Assembly (NCBI GenBank): GCA_003184365.1
Contig: NKYR01000021.1
Span: forward strand, 62,001 to 126,000
Reading direction: 5' to 3'
Length of the DNA: 64,000 nucleotides
Source of the DNA: Evernia prunastri
Taxonomy: Eukaryota > Ascomycota > Lecanoromycetes > Lecanorales > Parmeliaceae
The position numbers were made by a program, and so were the translations under genes. The notes beneath the pieces are model-generated. The model worked only from the letters and a program-made list of their open reading frames with translations. It was not told the DNA's origin and did not search any database. Positions 9,469-20,529 of this stretch are shown in pieces; position 1 is the stretch's first letter, and every line of letters begins with the position of its first letter.

Positions 9469-10896
9469 ATGACGTCGCGTGTTTTCAGCCAATCAATCGA
9501 ACGACATATAATGCTGACGACATCACCAATTGCGCCAACAGCTCCGTTTCGACATTTGAGGAGGACAAAGATATCCTTCACTTCTACAATTCGCACTTTT
9601 TCCCTCTCGCCCAGATCAAAAATCCAACACACTCACAACCTCGCTCAGTCAAAATCCAGCAAAACCTTTCCAGAAGCCATGGAAGCAGTCAAGCAAACCG
9701 TCGCCCAAAATTTGGGCATTAGCGTAGGTCCATTCCCTGCTCCTCACTGAGCCCTACGAGCTACGGAAGCGTAGCACTATTATCATTGTCCCATACTCGG
9801 GTCGTTTTCCCAAATAAGTACCTTGCTGAAGGTATACTGACACCGGACTTGGCACAGGGCGCTCATGAACAGGTGCCAGAGGGACAGCGATTCGACCTCA
9901 ACGATACGCCCAATCTCAAGGGGAAAGTCGCCGTCATCACTGGTGGGTCTGAAGGTATCGGTTACGGAGCCAGTCACACTCTTCTCTCCCACGGCATCGA
10001 GAAACTCTTCATCCTTTCGGTATCGAAAGAAGTGGTCGATGGCTCCATCAATGCCATCAAGGAAGAAATGGGCGAGGAGACAGCGAAGAAGGTAACATGG
10101 TTGGAATGCGACCTTTCAGACTGGAAGAAGGTGAAGCAGACTGCGGATAAGATCGCAAGTAGTACGGATAGGATTGATATCCTGATCAACAATGCCGCGC
10201 GCGGAATCATGACATACCAATTGACCGATTATGGAGTTGACCGTCATGTCAGTTTCATCTCCATCTCGTCCTGTAGTCTAGACTAACCGTATACAGATGG
10301 CTATAAACCACATGGCTCATGTGATCCTCACCTCTCACTTGCTTCCCATCTTGAAGAAGACAGCTTCCAACGGCAACACCGTGCGCATCAGCAATCAGGC
10401 TTCCAACGCACACCAAGCCACACCCTCAGATACCAAGTTCGAGTCCTTGGACGAGCTGAACAGAGACCTCGGCCCAAATGGCCAATACGGCCGTTCCAAG
10501 CTCGCCGGCATCCTGTATTCCCGTTATCTAAACCGCCACCTCACCTCTTCGCACCCCAACATCCTCGTCAACGCCACGCATCCCGGTTTCGTTGACACCA
10601 AAATGTCCTCCGATGACATCCACGAGCCGTACCCCCTGGGCGGGTATGCCATGTCCGTCGGCATGGCGCCGCTCAAGAAGAACATCATGCAAGGCTGCGT
10701 CAGCACCGTCTTCGCGGCTACGGTCACGACGAAGAGCGGAGAGTACATCTGTCCTCCCGCGGTGCCGGAGAGCGGGAACGCGATGGCACAGGACGAGCAG
10801 CTGGGGGAGAATTTGATGAAGTTGACGCGGGAGATCGTGAAGGAGAAGACGTATGAGGATTCGGCGGCGAAAGGGTGTCCCTTCAAGGATTACTAG
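9469..10896 (+). CDS. Short-chain dehydrogenase/reductase with possible mitochondrial presequence
   Basis: Three exons (9469-9723, 9858-10247, 10297-10896). The core has the SDR marks: TGGSEGIGYG cofactor loop, DLSDW, NNAARG and the YGRSK catalytic Tyr/Lys, ending in a conserved GCPFKDY tail. The start is ambiguous. The ATG at 9679 (MEAVKQTVAQNLG) gives 344 residues, the usual length for this fungal WWOX/retinol-dehydrogenase-like group. The in-frame ATG at 9469 adds 70 residues rich in Arg, Ser and Thr with almost no acids (RHLRRTKISFTSTIRTFS), like a mitochondrial targeting sequence. Both could be used. Intron 1 (GTAGGT to CACAG, CTGAC branch) directly joins NLGIS to GAHEQVPEGQ. Substrate unknown. 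Confidence 0.85.
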
Positions 10897-11197
10897 ATTT
10901 CTGCCAAGAGAGGCGGAGGAATCAGTGCCTGGAACATCGTGCATTCAATGGCACAAGTAGCTTCAAAAACAAAATAGCATAGCGAGCGATCAATGGGAAA
11001 TGCTACCTACCTCATTTTGCTTTTACAATCATAGATAGCATGATCAGCACAATCGCATGACACAACTCAAGTCAGATACAAATCATCGACTCTATTGGCG
11101 GCCCCATAATACTGCCGGTGGTCTCAAATTTTCCATTTCACCCCCACTACCCGGCTTCCGCAACGCGCTCCTGTCAACTCGCGCCCTCTCTTCCAAC

Positions 11198-11238
<41 letters not shown>

Positions 11239-11346
11239 CCCACACCACACCACACAGCCCCACCATCCCTCGACTCCCCAATCACTCTCCCGCTCCCCGC
11301 TCCATTCCCCTAACTCTAAAAACAACACAACACAACAACACAAACA
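10897..11346. other. Intergenic/5' region of the Sub1 gene
   Basis: No separate gene. It holds a pyrimidine- and ACAA-rich leader before the Sub1 start and a CCAGAA microsatellite. Confidence 0.5.
11198..11238 (+). repeat. CCAGAA microsatellite
   Basis: About seven uninterrupted hexanucleotide copies in the 5' leader of the Sub1 gene, roughly 110 bases before its ATG. Confidence 0.85.
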
Positions 11347-12253
11347 ATGCCAAAGCGCAAATCCTCCATCGACGCCGGAGCAGCGGCGGACGAATACGTC
11401 TCCGACGGCGGCTTCGTGGAAGATGCGCCGAGGGGGAAGAAGGTTAAAGCAGAGGCGAGGAAGGAGGTGAAGGGGAAGGGGAAGAAGGGCGGGAAGGAGG
11501 GAGGGGGTGGGGCGAAGGGTGAGGGGCGCAAGGGGAATGGAGGGGCGGGAGAGGAGGTGGCGGGCGGAGGGACGGTGGGGAGGGACGGGGAGGTGTTTTG
11601 GGAGGTAGGTTGGGGGGTTTCTTTTGTGTGTTATTGGAGTTGGGGGGTTGGAGGGGGGAGGGGTGGGGTGCAGGAAGGGAGAAGTAGGGAGGGGGAGGGA
11701 ATGGAAGGAGGGGAAGCGGAGGAAGGGAAAATGGCGATGTGTAGAGAATGAAGGCTGACCGGTGTGAGTGCGCCTGCAGTTGACGAGTAAGCGACGGGTG
11801 GGCATTAGCGAGTTCAAGGGGATGAACATGGTCAACATACGGGAATACTACGAGAAGGACGGGGAGCTGTTGCCGGGGAAGAAGGTGAGGGGAACTTTTT
11901 TTTTCATGGGTTTATGGTATCTCGTTTGTTCTGTGGCTCTGATTACACTGCTAAGAGTTGGCTTTGATGATGACGGGGGCCTTCTTTTTTTAGAGAAGAA
12001 GCTGGCTAACTAGCATCTTTCGAACGCATAGGGCATCTCCCTCCCCATCGAACAATTCAACACCCTGATCAAGCTCCTCCCCCATATCGAGACCGTGTTG
12101 GCGGGGAAAGGCCAGAGTGTCGAGCGACCTGATTATAGCGGTGCGGGCGCATCGGCTGCTGTGAATGAGGATGAGGAGGAGGAGGAGGATGAGGATGAAA
12201 AAATGGAGAGGCAGGGGAAGAAGAATTTCGAGGAGACGAGTGATGAGGATTGA
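11347..12253 (+). CDS. SUB1: PC4/Sub1-type RNA polymerase II transcriptional coactivator
   Basis: Three exons (11347-11604, 11780-11884, 12032-12253) give 194 residues. The N-terminus begins MPKRKSS, followed by a YVSDGGFVEDAP acidic motif and a long Lys/Gly-rich linker. The PC4 single-strand DNA-binding fold follows: KRRVGISEFKGMNMVNIREYY, then GISLPIEQFNTLIKLLPHIE. The C-tail is strongly acidic (EDEEEEEDEDE). PC4/Sub1 acts in the nucleus in transcription initiation, re-initiation and the DNA damage response. The first intron is unusually G-rich. The linker is longer than in most homologues. Confidence 0.9.
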
Positions 12254-12541
12254 CGGGCGTTATATTGATGGCTGTGATGTAGTTGTGAGACGTCTAGCAT
12301 GAGGCTTGAGTGGAGCTGATTCCGCCCATTGGCATTTGAGGCATGATTGAACAGCGGTCGAGGTTTATGAAATGATACCTCGGGGCTGGCGGCTGGGATG
12401 AAGATGTATCATAGCGGAGTTGGTTCGGCGTGATGCCTTCTCCAACTTGTTCATAGCCTGTCCTTGATGGAGCATGAGGATCAACCATGATGATAATCGT
12501 ATATAAGATACAGATCGGAAATTGGCGATCCCAAATTGCAC

Positions 12542-13609
12542 TCAGGAAGTCGCTTCCTCAGCTTGAACCTCCGCTTCCGGCTCCGGGCTCTTTGCCGGCG
12601 GCGGTCCACCCATCTTCGGCGGCGGAGGCGGCGCGCTCTTCGCAACCGGTGTGAAATCCTCCTCCTTGCTCTTCTGCTCCCCTTCTTTGAAATACTCGTC
12701 AAAGGCCGAATTGGGCGACACGGCCTTTCTCGCCTTCCTCGCGGCCCTCGGAGGTCCCGGCGCGGCGGTCCCCCCCATAGGTGGCGGAGGAGGCGGGGAA
12801 GTCAGCGTTGCCGGCACGAGCAGATCGCCGGATTGCTGGTTCGAGCCCGCCCTGTACAGCGAGCTGCCCGACGGGTACGATCTCAGCTTCGCGGACGACG
12901 GCCTGTTCTCGTCGTTGCCGAAGCGCGCCGTTTCGAAAAGCGTCTCGCCCGGCCCGGCGGGCGGTTCGTCCAGCGGCGCCGGCAGGCGGTGCAGCGCCCC
13001 GAAGCCCAGCACGCACCCCAGCGCCCCCGACCCGCCCCAGCTGCGCGACGGCGTGATGGCCACGAGCCGCGTCACGGCGTACTCGTGGTTGTACACCCAC
13101 AGCCGCAGCGTCCGGGATAGATAGTCCTCCACCAGCTCCCCGAGGCCCGCCTCCCCGCGCACGTTGCCCTCGGGCGTCCCGACGATGTAGTCCCCGTAGG
13201 GGAGCAGGCCCGCGGCGTCGGCGGGGGAGTCCGGGATCACGTCGAGTATGTGCCACACGTCTTCGGTCGCGGCGAGCGGCGTCCACTGCAGCGTGAGGCC
13301 GAGCGTGGGCGAGGGCGTCGGGACGGCGATGTGCAGCGTCCGCAAGCGTTGGCCCTTTGCGCTCCGGATCGTCAGGGCGACGGTGGAGCCGGCGCTGTTG
13401 CGGATTTCGACCGCGAAGGCGTTCGCGTCGGGGTCGTCGATCGGGCGGCCGTTGATGCCGACGACGAAGTCGTACCAAGGCTCGAGGGGGATGTCGTTGT
13501 TCTTGTTGCGGAGGACTTGGAAGCCGAAGGCGCTGTGGCTAGCGCGGGAGGGTTGGGATGGAGCGTCGGAGTCGAGGCGGGATATGAAGCGGTTGAGTGC
13601 GCCGAACAT
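12542..13609 (-). CDS. GRH1: GRASP55/65-family Golgi/secretory protein (Grh1-like)
   Basis: A single exon of 355 residues from the ATG at 13609. MFGALNRFISRLD is an amphipathic start like that of fungal Grh1; there is no Gly-2 for myristoylation as in animals. Two GRASP-type PDZ domains follow (about 25-115 and 118-215), with LEPWYDFVVGINGRP, TLQWTPLAATEDVWHILDVIPDSPA, LLPYGDYIVG and ALGCVLGFGALHRLP. The Pro-rich tail contains two PPPPP-x-MGG blocks. GRASP proteins act at early Golgi/ER exit sites and in unconventional secretion. The open frame extends 38 codons upstream, but the conserved start is at 13609. The locus is GC-rich, so several long antisense frames are shadows. It converges with Sub1. 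Confidence 0.92.
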   Translation of the reverse strand: MFGALNRFISRLDSDAPSQPSRASHSAFGFQVLRNKNNDIPLEPWYDFVVGINGRPIDDPDANAFAVEIRNSAGSTVALTIRSAKGQRLRTLHIAVPTPSPTLGLTLQWTPLAATEDVWHILDVIPDSPADAAGLLPYGDYIVGTPEGNVRGEAGLGELVEDYLSRTLRLWVYNHEYAVTRLVAITPSRSWGGSGALGCVLGFGALHRLPAPLDEPPAGPGETLFETARFGNDENRPSSAKLRSYPSGSSLYRAGSNQQSGDLLVPATLTSPPPPPPMGGTAAPGPPRAARKARKAVSPNSAFDEYFKEGEQKSKEEDFTPVAKSAPPPPPKMGGPPPAKSPEPEAEVQAEEATS

Positions 13610-15168
13610 GTTTGGTAAGGACTGTGTAGAATTTGGGATTGATGGTACCTGTGGAGGGTCAGTGAGGACATGTATTCGAAACGGTTTTTGATAGGGCTGA
13701 AAGTTCGCGGAAAGATGCCGCACACATGATTTGCATCAGTCTATTCCTCTCGTAGGTCGAGCAGACATGGATCCTATCAGCGCCGCAGATATTGGTCAGA
13801 ACTTCACATCGCTAACCCTCCAGGTGTTCGCCAGCTGTGTGAATGGTATTGTAGTCGACATTTCTATGTCTAGCTCCAAATACAATATGAAGCTCATAGT
13901 TTGTTTGGAAGCTACCAGCTCTTTGCAGACGCCGACGGTATGCCCGCAGCTTACCATCATCTTCGCGTTCGCATAGAGCAAACCCGCCTATTGATTCGGG
14001 GAGAAAGGTTGGTCTGATTGAAAAGAAGCTCAATGATCCAGCTGGGCTTTTCAGCTGAATAGAAACCTCGTCATTGACACCCTGCTCGAAATTCAAGCAT
14101 TATTCAAGTGCTGCGTTGCTAGCTGGACGAATTATGATCGACTTGTCCCTCTGAGATCAACAGGGAATGCCACGGCAGCATCCATCGGGTATTCGTTCAA
14201 TCGGCGCTTCCCCAGGGGAACCAATAAGATGCTAAGTAACAATCTAGGCTTTTTTAAGGGATACCAGAGATGCCCAGACAGCTGCAACAGGCTGTGGTGA
14301 AGAGGAATCAGGCAGGTCTTTGGGGGCTATTTCATCCGCCACCAAGTTCCAGTGCCCCCAGAGCCGTGCGACCTTTCTCTCACGGCGGCGTCTTCGGCGC
14401 TGATCCAGGCACATGTGAGGAAATTGACAGCCAGCTGAGGCCTAGCTGGCACCGCATTGAAGCTGGGAAACCTCGACACCGGGCCGGCGCTCCCAACGTG
14501 TAGATCTGCATTTTTTCAGGCAATTTTTGCGGCGAGATATGATCGAACACATCGAGATAAGAAACGCCGTCATCTAAAACTTTTAATGTGAGCCTATATC
14601 TTTCTTGAAACGTTCTACAGTCTATGTTAAAACGATAGAAGAGACCGACGAACTCGTTAGGTTTTTCCAAGACGTGCCCAGTAGTCATACAACATCGATT
14701 GGATGATCGTTCTATTCTCCGAGAAAGAAAAAGGGATTCGATTTTCCTTGGACGCCCCTTTTCCATGATGGCCAGAAGTTTCAATCTCTTACTTCCCCTT
14801 AAGCCTGTGCGAGAGAGACGTAGAGGAACCTGATTGAGAGAAGAGGATCCGGGCCGTGCAAAGAGAACAGTAAATACCGCCCGAACAGCAAAAAACCGAG
14901 ACTCAACTCTATCTCAAACGAATGCAGTCAATCGGGAGATAAAGGCTATGGTGGAAAAACAGAGAAGGTCGGAATCTCCTGATGAACTTTGAGAATTCAA
15001 TCCTGTGTATTTCCCCACCCCGGTATTACTGAGAAAAGATATTCCAAATCCCATGTCATTGCATTTTAATCCGTCTCGTCATATCCGCGATTCTACTCAT
15101 TGCATGCCATCGAGATTTCTCCCGAGCTTTCAACCTACGTAGCTCCTTTCCGGCATCCACTCCAAACC
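13610..15168. other. Intergenic, no gene recognised
   Basis: A 134-codon minus-strand ORF (14784-14380) is open but has no recognisable motif or splice partner. The 13610-13740 end is the GRASP promoter/leader. Confidence 0.45.
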
Positions 15169-16186
15169 TCACACTACCCTCCTAACCACAAACTCAATAA
15201 CCCTCGCTTCACCCCCCAAATACTCCGTATCCCTGGGATCCCATCCCACTTCCTCCCAAGCCAACATCCTCGCCTCACACTCCCACTCCGTTCCCGTCCC
15301 CCTCCCAACCTCATCCCACATCCGCTGGAAACTTCCCTGATCGTGCCAATACGTATCCGACTTGGCCAAGTCGGTCGCCTTCCTCACCCTCTCCCCCACA
15401 CTCCCGACCTGGAACCCCACGACCACCGCGCCCTTGCCGGACGAAAGCTTCACCAATTCCTCCACCGCCTTGACCTGGTCCTTCCAATCCCACTGATGCA
15501 ACACGTGCGTGATCGAAATCACATCCACCGTCCCCGTCAGTGCCCTCAGCTCCGCGTTCGGGTACAGGATGTCCGCCTCGATGAAATGCGCAGAGAACCG
15601 GTCCCGGTCGCGATACATGTCGTACCCTACATCCCAATGGCTGACGACGTCCACCGCGTAAAGACGGTCTGAGGGTGCGCCGTCCGCCACGAGGCGTCGG
15701 AGGTCTTGGCCGATGAAGCAGCCGATGTCGAGGAACGAGGCTCCGGCTTGCAGTTTCTGGATTATGGAAGGGTAGGCGGGGGATTTGGGCAGCATGGGGT
15801 CGAGCCAGAGGCCGAGGCCGGTGCAAGGGTAGGAGCGAATGGCCCAGGCTTTCTCCCGCTGGGAGTTTGTGAGCGGTTTTTCTAGTAACGGTGGAAAGTC
15901 GGCAGTTTGGGGGGGGGGGGGGGGGGGGGGGGGTTGTTTACTATAGAGTGGACATGTTGGAGGACTTGAGAGGACGGGATGTGGCTGTAATGCTCCAACA
16001 GCTTCCGAGTCTGAGGGTTGGAAATGTCAGTCTCTGATGAAGGGAAGAGTGGATCAAGAAGGGCGTATGCACCTCTGGAGTCAGTTTTTTGTCGATGTTC
16101 GAGCGGAACCATGGGACATTCTTGTTTTCTCGGTAGGCTCTTGACCAGTCTGGGTCTGAAGATTGAAGCTTTCCTGATTCACTCAT
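15169..16186 (-). CDS. SAM-dependent methyltransferase, AusD-like secondary-metabolite type
   Basis: Three exons on the minus strand (16186-16073, 16010-15942, 15858-15169) give 290 residues. The N-terminus (DPDWSRAYRENKNVPWFR, then LTPE joined to TRKLLEHYSHIP, then HVHSI joined to REKAWAIRSYPC) is the hallmark of the AusD/Trt5-like fungal methyltransferases. SAM motif I is FLDIGCFIGQDLRRL (about 103-117), followed by DRLYAVDVVSHW and an ISITHVLHQWDW segment. Members methylate carboxyl or hydroxyl groups in meroterpenoid and other pathways; the substrate here is unknown. Intron 2 contains a 25-base C run on the coding strand, yet the junctions restore the conserved sequence exactly, so the gene looks intact. 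It may be a tailoring enzyme of the nearby metabolite genes (inference). Confidence 0.88.
15909..15933 (+). repeat. 25-base homopolymer G tract in a methyltransferase intron
   Basis: Uninterrupted poly-G on the plus strand (poly-C in the transcript), just after the donor of intron 2. Its length is likely unstable and prone to sequencing error. Confidence 0.9.
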
Positions 16187-16467
16187 TTTGTCTAGAGGAT
16201 AAGAAATGCGCTGAATGCGGGGTTTGTAGAAAGCCAGGTTTGGTCTGTTAGAAGTAGTTGCGGATGTAGGCGACTACAGTTACCGCTTAGTCGTGATCTG
16301 CACAAGCCAGTGATCTGGCGATCCTACAATTAAAAAGCGGACTTTACGTGTGGGCATCTTTCAGAGTGACGCCTACACTGCGTTCTACACTCTGGGTTAC
16401 ACACCTAAGTCCTAGTGTTCAGATAGTCTTGTCAAGGAAATCTGCGTACAACGGTTCGTCTATCTGA

Positions 16468-17971
16468 CTATGTGGCCGTGTTCGCCGGCAAATCCCCCAA
16501 GCGTTGCTGCTCCTTAGAGGAGATACTACTCTGCATCATGATCCAATCCGCCGGCATTGGCGGTGTATCACCGTGCTCACGAGAATTCCCCGTACTTTGC
16601 GTCACAAGATGGGAGCTTTTGGGCTTCCCTGTGTGTGGAGAGTGACGATTCACTTCACCATCACTGGTGAGGGCCTCGTTATCAGAATCTATTCGTTCTG
16701 GGTGCTGCGAGCGCTCCATTGAGTTGAGCGAAAGCATGGAGCGGATGCTGCCAATGAGACTCTGAATTGATTTTCCGAGGAGGAGGGGGCGGAGTGTGGG
16801 GAGGCAGGCAGCTACGACTGCAACACCAGCTTCGACTTGAGTCCATACTACGACGTTTGTTACCACGGCTTGATGATCGTTAGCAGCGCTCCGAGGAAAT
16901 CAGTGGGTTCTCATGTTTACCTCGTAAGTCGCGGAATCCAGTTGTTGTATCTAGATATTGTCATTTTTCTACCTCAATTGAACTGGGAAGGCCTTTTTAT
17001 CCTCACCGTATATATCAAGAATGACAATGACCATCCTCGTAAAGGCCGAGGCTGTTGCCCTGCACCACGAGAAAGTGTTACAATCTTTCATTCGTTCCAT
17101 TCTAATACTAGAATCACTTACAACAAGCCCAAGAGGAACACCCCAGTCAAGCCAATCTTATGTGCGTTTGACATCTGCAGCCCCCAGACTATGGGAATGG
17201 GTATGATCAAGATCATGAAATCCGTGATGACATCGGAGATCACGAATCCAAGGTTCACAGCGTTGGTATTATCGCAGTAGGCTTTGATCGTGGCGGCGCT
17301 GGTCCACCAATGGGCGATATCGGTCCCGCATTGGAAGGCAAACGCAAAGAAGAAAGAAAGAGACCATAGCGCTATCACAAAGCACATGGCTAGCGAATAG
17401 CGGTTGAAGAGAGGGCCGACAAACAGCCTTCGATACAACAGGAGGACGCTCATTTTGATGATGCCAAAAGTCAGAGTCATTACTAGATACGAGGAGAACT
17501 CGAGCTATGTGTATTAGCACAACCTCCATTCGTGAATATACCATCTTTGGGAGGGTCTACCTTGACCGCGTTTTGCTCATGCGAAGTGACAACGTCGGCA
17601 CCTGTTTTTGGATTGATCGCTGTATGTCCGCCGAAGCTTCCAATTGCAGAGCCTTGGGAATACTGATTTCAGTATAGAATGACAGCGAGACTCCAATTGC
17701 CGTAAGCCTACCGACAATCAACAGAATCCCCAGCACCCAGGTGAGCAGCTATCAATACCAGTAACGAAGTCCAGTTAGTCTACGTCCATGCAGAACTAGC
17801 AGCACATTGTTTAGGCTATCAACGTACCATTGCCACAAGAATCGTCCAGTCATCGTTCTGAAGCTGCAAACCTTTCATTTTGCGCACGTAGAAGCGCAAA
17901 GCCACGGCAATGGTTCCAAAGCAAGGAAAAATTACAGCGACTGCAATGACGCCCTGGGGAGTAGGTGACAT
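16468..17971 (-). CDS. Second fungal rhodopsin-domain (PTH11/SAT4-like) 7-TM protein
   Basis: Six exons on the minus strand (17971-17828, 17748-17712, 17652-17561, 17504-17122, 17059-17007, 16868-16468) join in frame to 369 residues. Features in order: MSPTPQGVIAVAVIFPCFGT helix 1; LRFYVRK...NDDWTILVAM; LLTWVLGILLIVGSAIGSFG; LEFSSYLVMTLTFGIIKMSV and LLLYRRLFVGPLFN; a large FAFQCGTDIAHWW loop; DVITDFMILIIPIPIVWGLQM; HKIGLTGVFLLGLL; and VAVVAACLPTLRPLL. The tail is Ser-rich and hydrophilic. It is a membrane protein of the same family as the gene at 2.3 kb but a different subgroup. The ligand and role are unknown. All splice phases agree, so it appears intact. Confidence 0.87.
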
Positions 17972-20139
17972 AGTTGGTTACTTTATGAGATATGAAGGCA
18001 GCGGTCCTGTATTGAATCAACATTGAACTTAAAAGGAAAAAGACATAGGGATCTCTTAAGCACATCAGTCGAAATGGGCGCAATTTACGAGCGGTCTGTC
18101 ACAACGACTCTCACAAGGAAACCAAGACCAACGTCACCGCGCTCCAGCCCCAATAGGTAGTCTACCCTCTGATTCCATTCAGCTGAGGTTCTAGTCTACA
18201 TTTAGTTAGCACAGGGGAACGTGTCCGTTTGAGCAGATTACCAGACAAGAAACCCACAGTCAACAGTCATGGGATGCGCCCAAATTACAAACCAAAAATC
18301 ACCACTGTGCGGAAACCCAGGCACTCCATCCTGCGGCCTTAACATCCCACCTTAAGCGTAATGCAGACATGCAGCTGGAGACCTCATCAAGCCGTTAATA
18401 CCGAAGTGCTGGATCATGATCGTCGGAACGGCATGTAGCCTTAACTTGCTCACATTGTACCCTAGTTGCATCTGGATCTCAACTAGTCTGCAATGGTGGG
18501 GAACGTAGGCTTTTTACCTGCTCTAGGGCCGTTATTATCCAAAATACCCATACGGGTACACTCCTCTTCGCAGGCTTGCGCAGAAACACAAGTACAACAA
18601 ATTTTCTTTCTATCTCTGCCTCTCGCACATACCAACCCCCTCTAGACCGTCCAAAACTGATTATTAGTATGGTTTGGGGAACAGGTTGCTTGTTGTTCGG
18701 GCTACTGCTTGAACAGACAGCAACTTTAACCTGCATTGAAGGTACCTTAGTCTTTAACACTTCCTAATTTCCAAACTAATTTCGAAAGCAGCGGTCGGAT
18801 GGTTTTTCACTTCATGCAGAGTTGCGTTGCCGCCAAGTAACTTTTGGCACATGGAAAAAGTGATGATAGGTGGAGGTTACCTGGGGTTGGGGTCATGGGA
18901 TGTCCGTCGGTAAAGGTCCCGAGCAGCTCCTAAGGTACCCGTAAGGCGGCCGAACGTCCCTGCGTGTATGCCGAGGACTTTACTTCGTGATTTCCATGAG
19001 CATCGTAGGCTTGACCTCCATCGATTTTATCAAAGATAGTGTGATGGGTCTTTGTTGAGACCGTTGCCCCTGTAGCTGATTTGATGATCGACGGACTTGC
19101 TGTGGGTCCCCAAACGGAAAAGGTATTGACGATCATTTGTTCGGTTGCTTGCAGGAATGTATTCTCACGGGGTCCGTCCTGCTCTTCGCCCTTGATTGGA
19201 CGCCTGACTAAATCACTCAACGTTTTTGACCTATGAGGTGGATTGCCAAAGTTGGAGCCTCTTAGTTGTTGACAGGATGGGCCATGATGTTTTAAACTCA
19301 ACAATAGATGTTGAGGCAGTGTACATCTTTGGTTGAGCAGCAACGCTTACAATAAATGGGCACCTATTTCCCATAGAATTTTTAAGGCCGTGTGATCAAG
19401 GCACCACCTCGTCGATTGGTCGGGATTTGTCGGATCATTCTCGTCCCTTGGCAGTGACCTGCGTCAGCTAAGAACACGGATTTGAGATAATTGTCGACGG
19501 TCCAAGCACAAGTATACTAACAGTCTCAACGATGCAAAGTACATACCTCCGCTTTCCTCTAGAGATAGGCGGATGACATGTATTAGTGTCAGCAAATTGA
19601 CAAAGACCAGGCTGGTATTGCTTCTAAATCACTCGATACCCTAAAGGAAAAACCTCTGGCATAATCGACTGAGCTCACAGAGCCCATGATCACGTCTTGA
19701 GGCAGCTACCCAGAGCATGTCTTTAACACAAATGAGACCTAATGATACTATCTCAGCTCGAACTCGGGGCCAAGTATTCTGTTTTCCATGCCGATCCTTG
19801 CATATTATGCCTGCTCCAAAGCAGAATCACTAGAGTGATCATGAGGGGCCTGTGGTCTTGTGGATATGCAGCCATCATCCAAACCTAAGCACGATGACAG
19901 CCGCGTATATAATGTAACAAGGCCAGATCATACTCGGTTTGTTTGCACCTTTCACCAGCGCCAACTGGCTTTCCCGCCCTGACAACTAGCCAACACTCTC
20001 AAAACTTCTGTACTTGAGTTGTAATAGATTGTTGGTACCCAACGCACACACACCTTCTAGAGATTCAAGGCAATTCTTGATGGAAGAACATCTAGTCTAA
20101 GACTCACGAATCTAACCGTACCAGTCTCAATCCCTCAAG
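17972..20139. other. Gene-poor region between the second rhodopsin-domain gene and precursor 2
   Basis: No supported gene. A 137-codon minus-strand ORF (19343-18930) is the longest open frame; it has no known motif and I do not call it. TATATAAT at about 19904-19911 could be a promoter element for the downstream precursor, though it is about 230 bases away. Confidence 0.45.
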
Positions 20140-20529
20140 ATGTGCATCATCAAGTATTTCACACTTGGCTTTCTCTGTGTTGTCGCCCTCTCCCACGCAT
20201 CGCCCCTGAGGCTGGACGCTGCCGATTCAGTCGGTGCTCCAGCATCCATATCAAAGACTAGAGACGTCCAGAGCGATGAGGGGGATCTTCTGGTGTCACA
20301 CAAGTTGAAAGCTCGAGACTACGACGACGAGAACAACACCCACGTGAGCGGCCTCCGAATCAAAGCCCGGGATGCGGGAGCGGCCGTCCATGTCAAGACT
20401 CCAGACTACGACGAGAACGAGTCGGACGTTGGCGGTCTCAAAATCAAGACTCGGGACGCGAAAGCGGGTTTTCGAGTCAAGACTCCAGACTACGATGACG
20501 AGAATACTACCGACGTAGGCGGTCTCTAA
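20140..20529 (+). CDS. Second secreted repeat precursor, ending at a premature-looking stop
   Basis: Encodes 129 residues starting MCIIKYFTLGFLCVVALSHA, a clear signal peptide. The rest consists of degenerate units of about 28 residues. Each has K-[AT]-R-D, a Tyr-containing acidic core ([TP]-D-Y-D-[DE]-E-N) and a V-G/S-G-L-[KR]-I segment. The layout parallels fungal RiPP precursors, but Lys-x-Arg replaces the canonical Lys-Arg site. The frame is closed by TAA at 20527-20529 within a unit, where other copies have a Lys codon. It then continues open for 16 more codons, again in repeat-like sequence, to TAG at 20578. This suggests a nonsense mutation truncating the last unit. A UstYa-like gene follows 0.9 kb downstream on the same strand. 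Confidence 0.68.
   Translation: MCIIKYFTLGFLCVVALSHASPLRLDAADSVGAPASISKTRDVQSDEGDLLVSHKLKARDYDDENNTHVSGLRIKARDAGAAVHVKTPDYDENESDVGGLKIKTRDAKAGFRVKTPDYDDENTTDVGGL

Noticed and set aside
12536..13478. Long frames antisense or out of frame to the GRASP gene
   Set aside because: GC-rich shadows with Arg/Ala-rich composition and no family match; the GRASP frame has two clear PDZ domains.
14380..14784. 134-codon minus-strand ORF
   Set aside because: No motif and no splice logic; composition not clearly coding.
18930..19343. 137-codon minus-strand ORF
   Set aside because: No domain, signal peptide, splice partner or neighbour support; listed only as an open frame in the intergenic entry.
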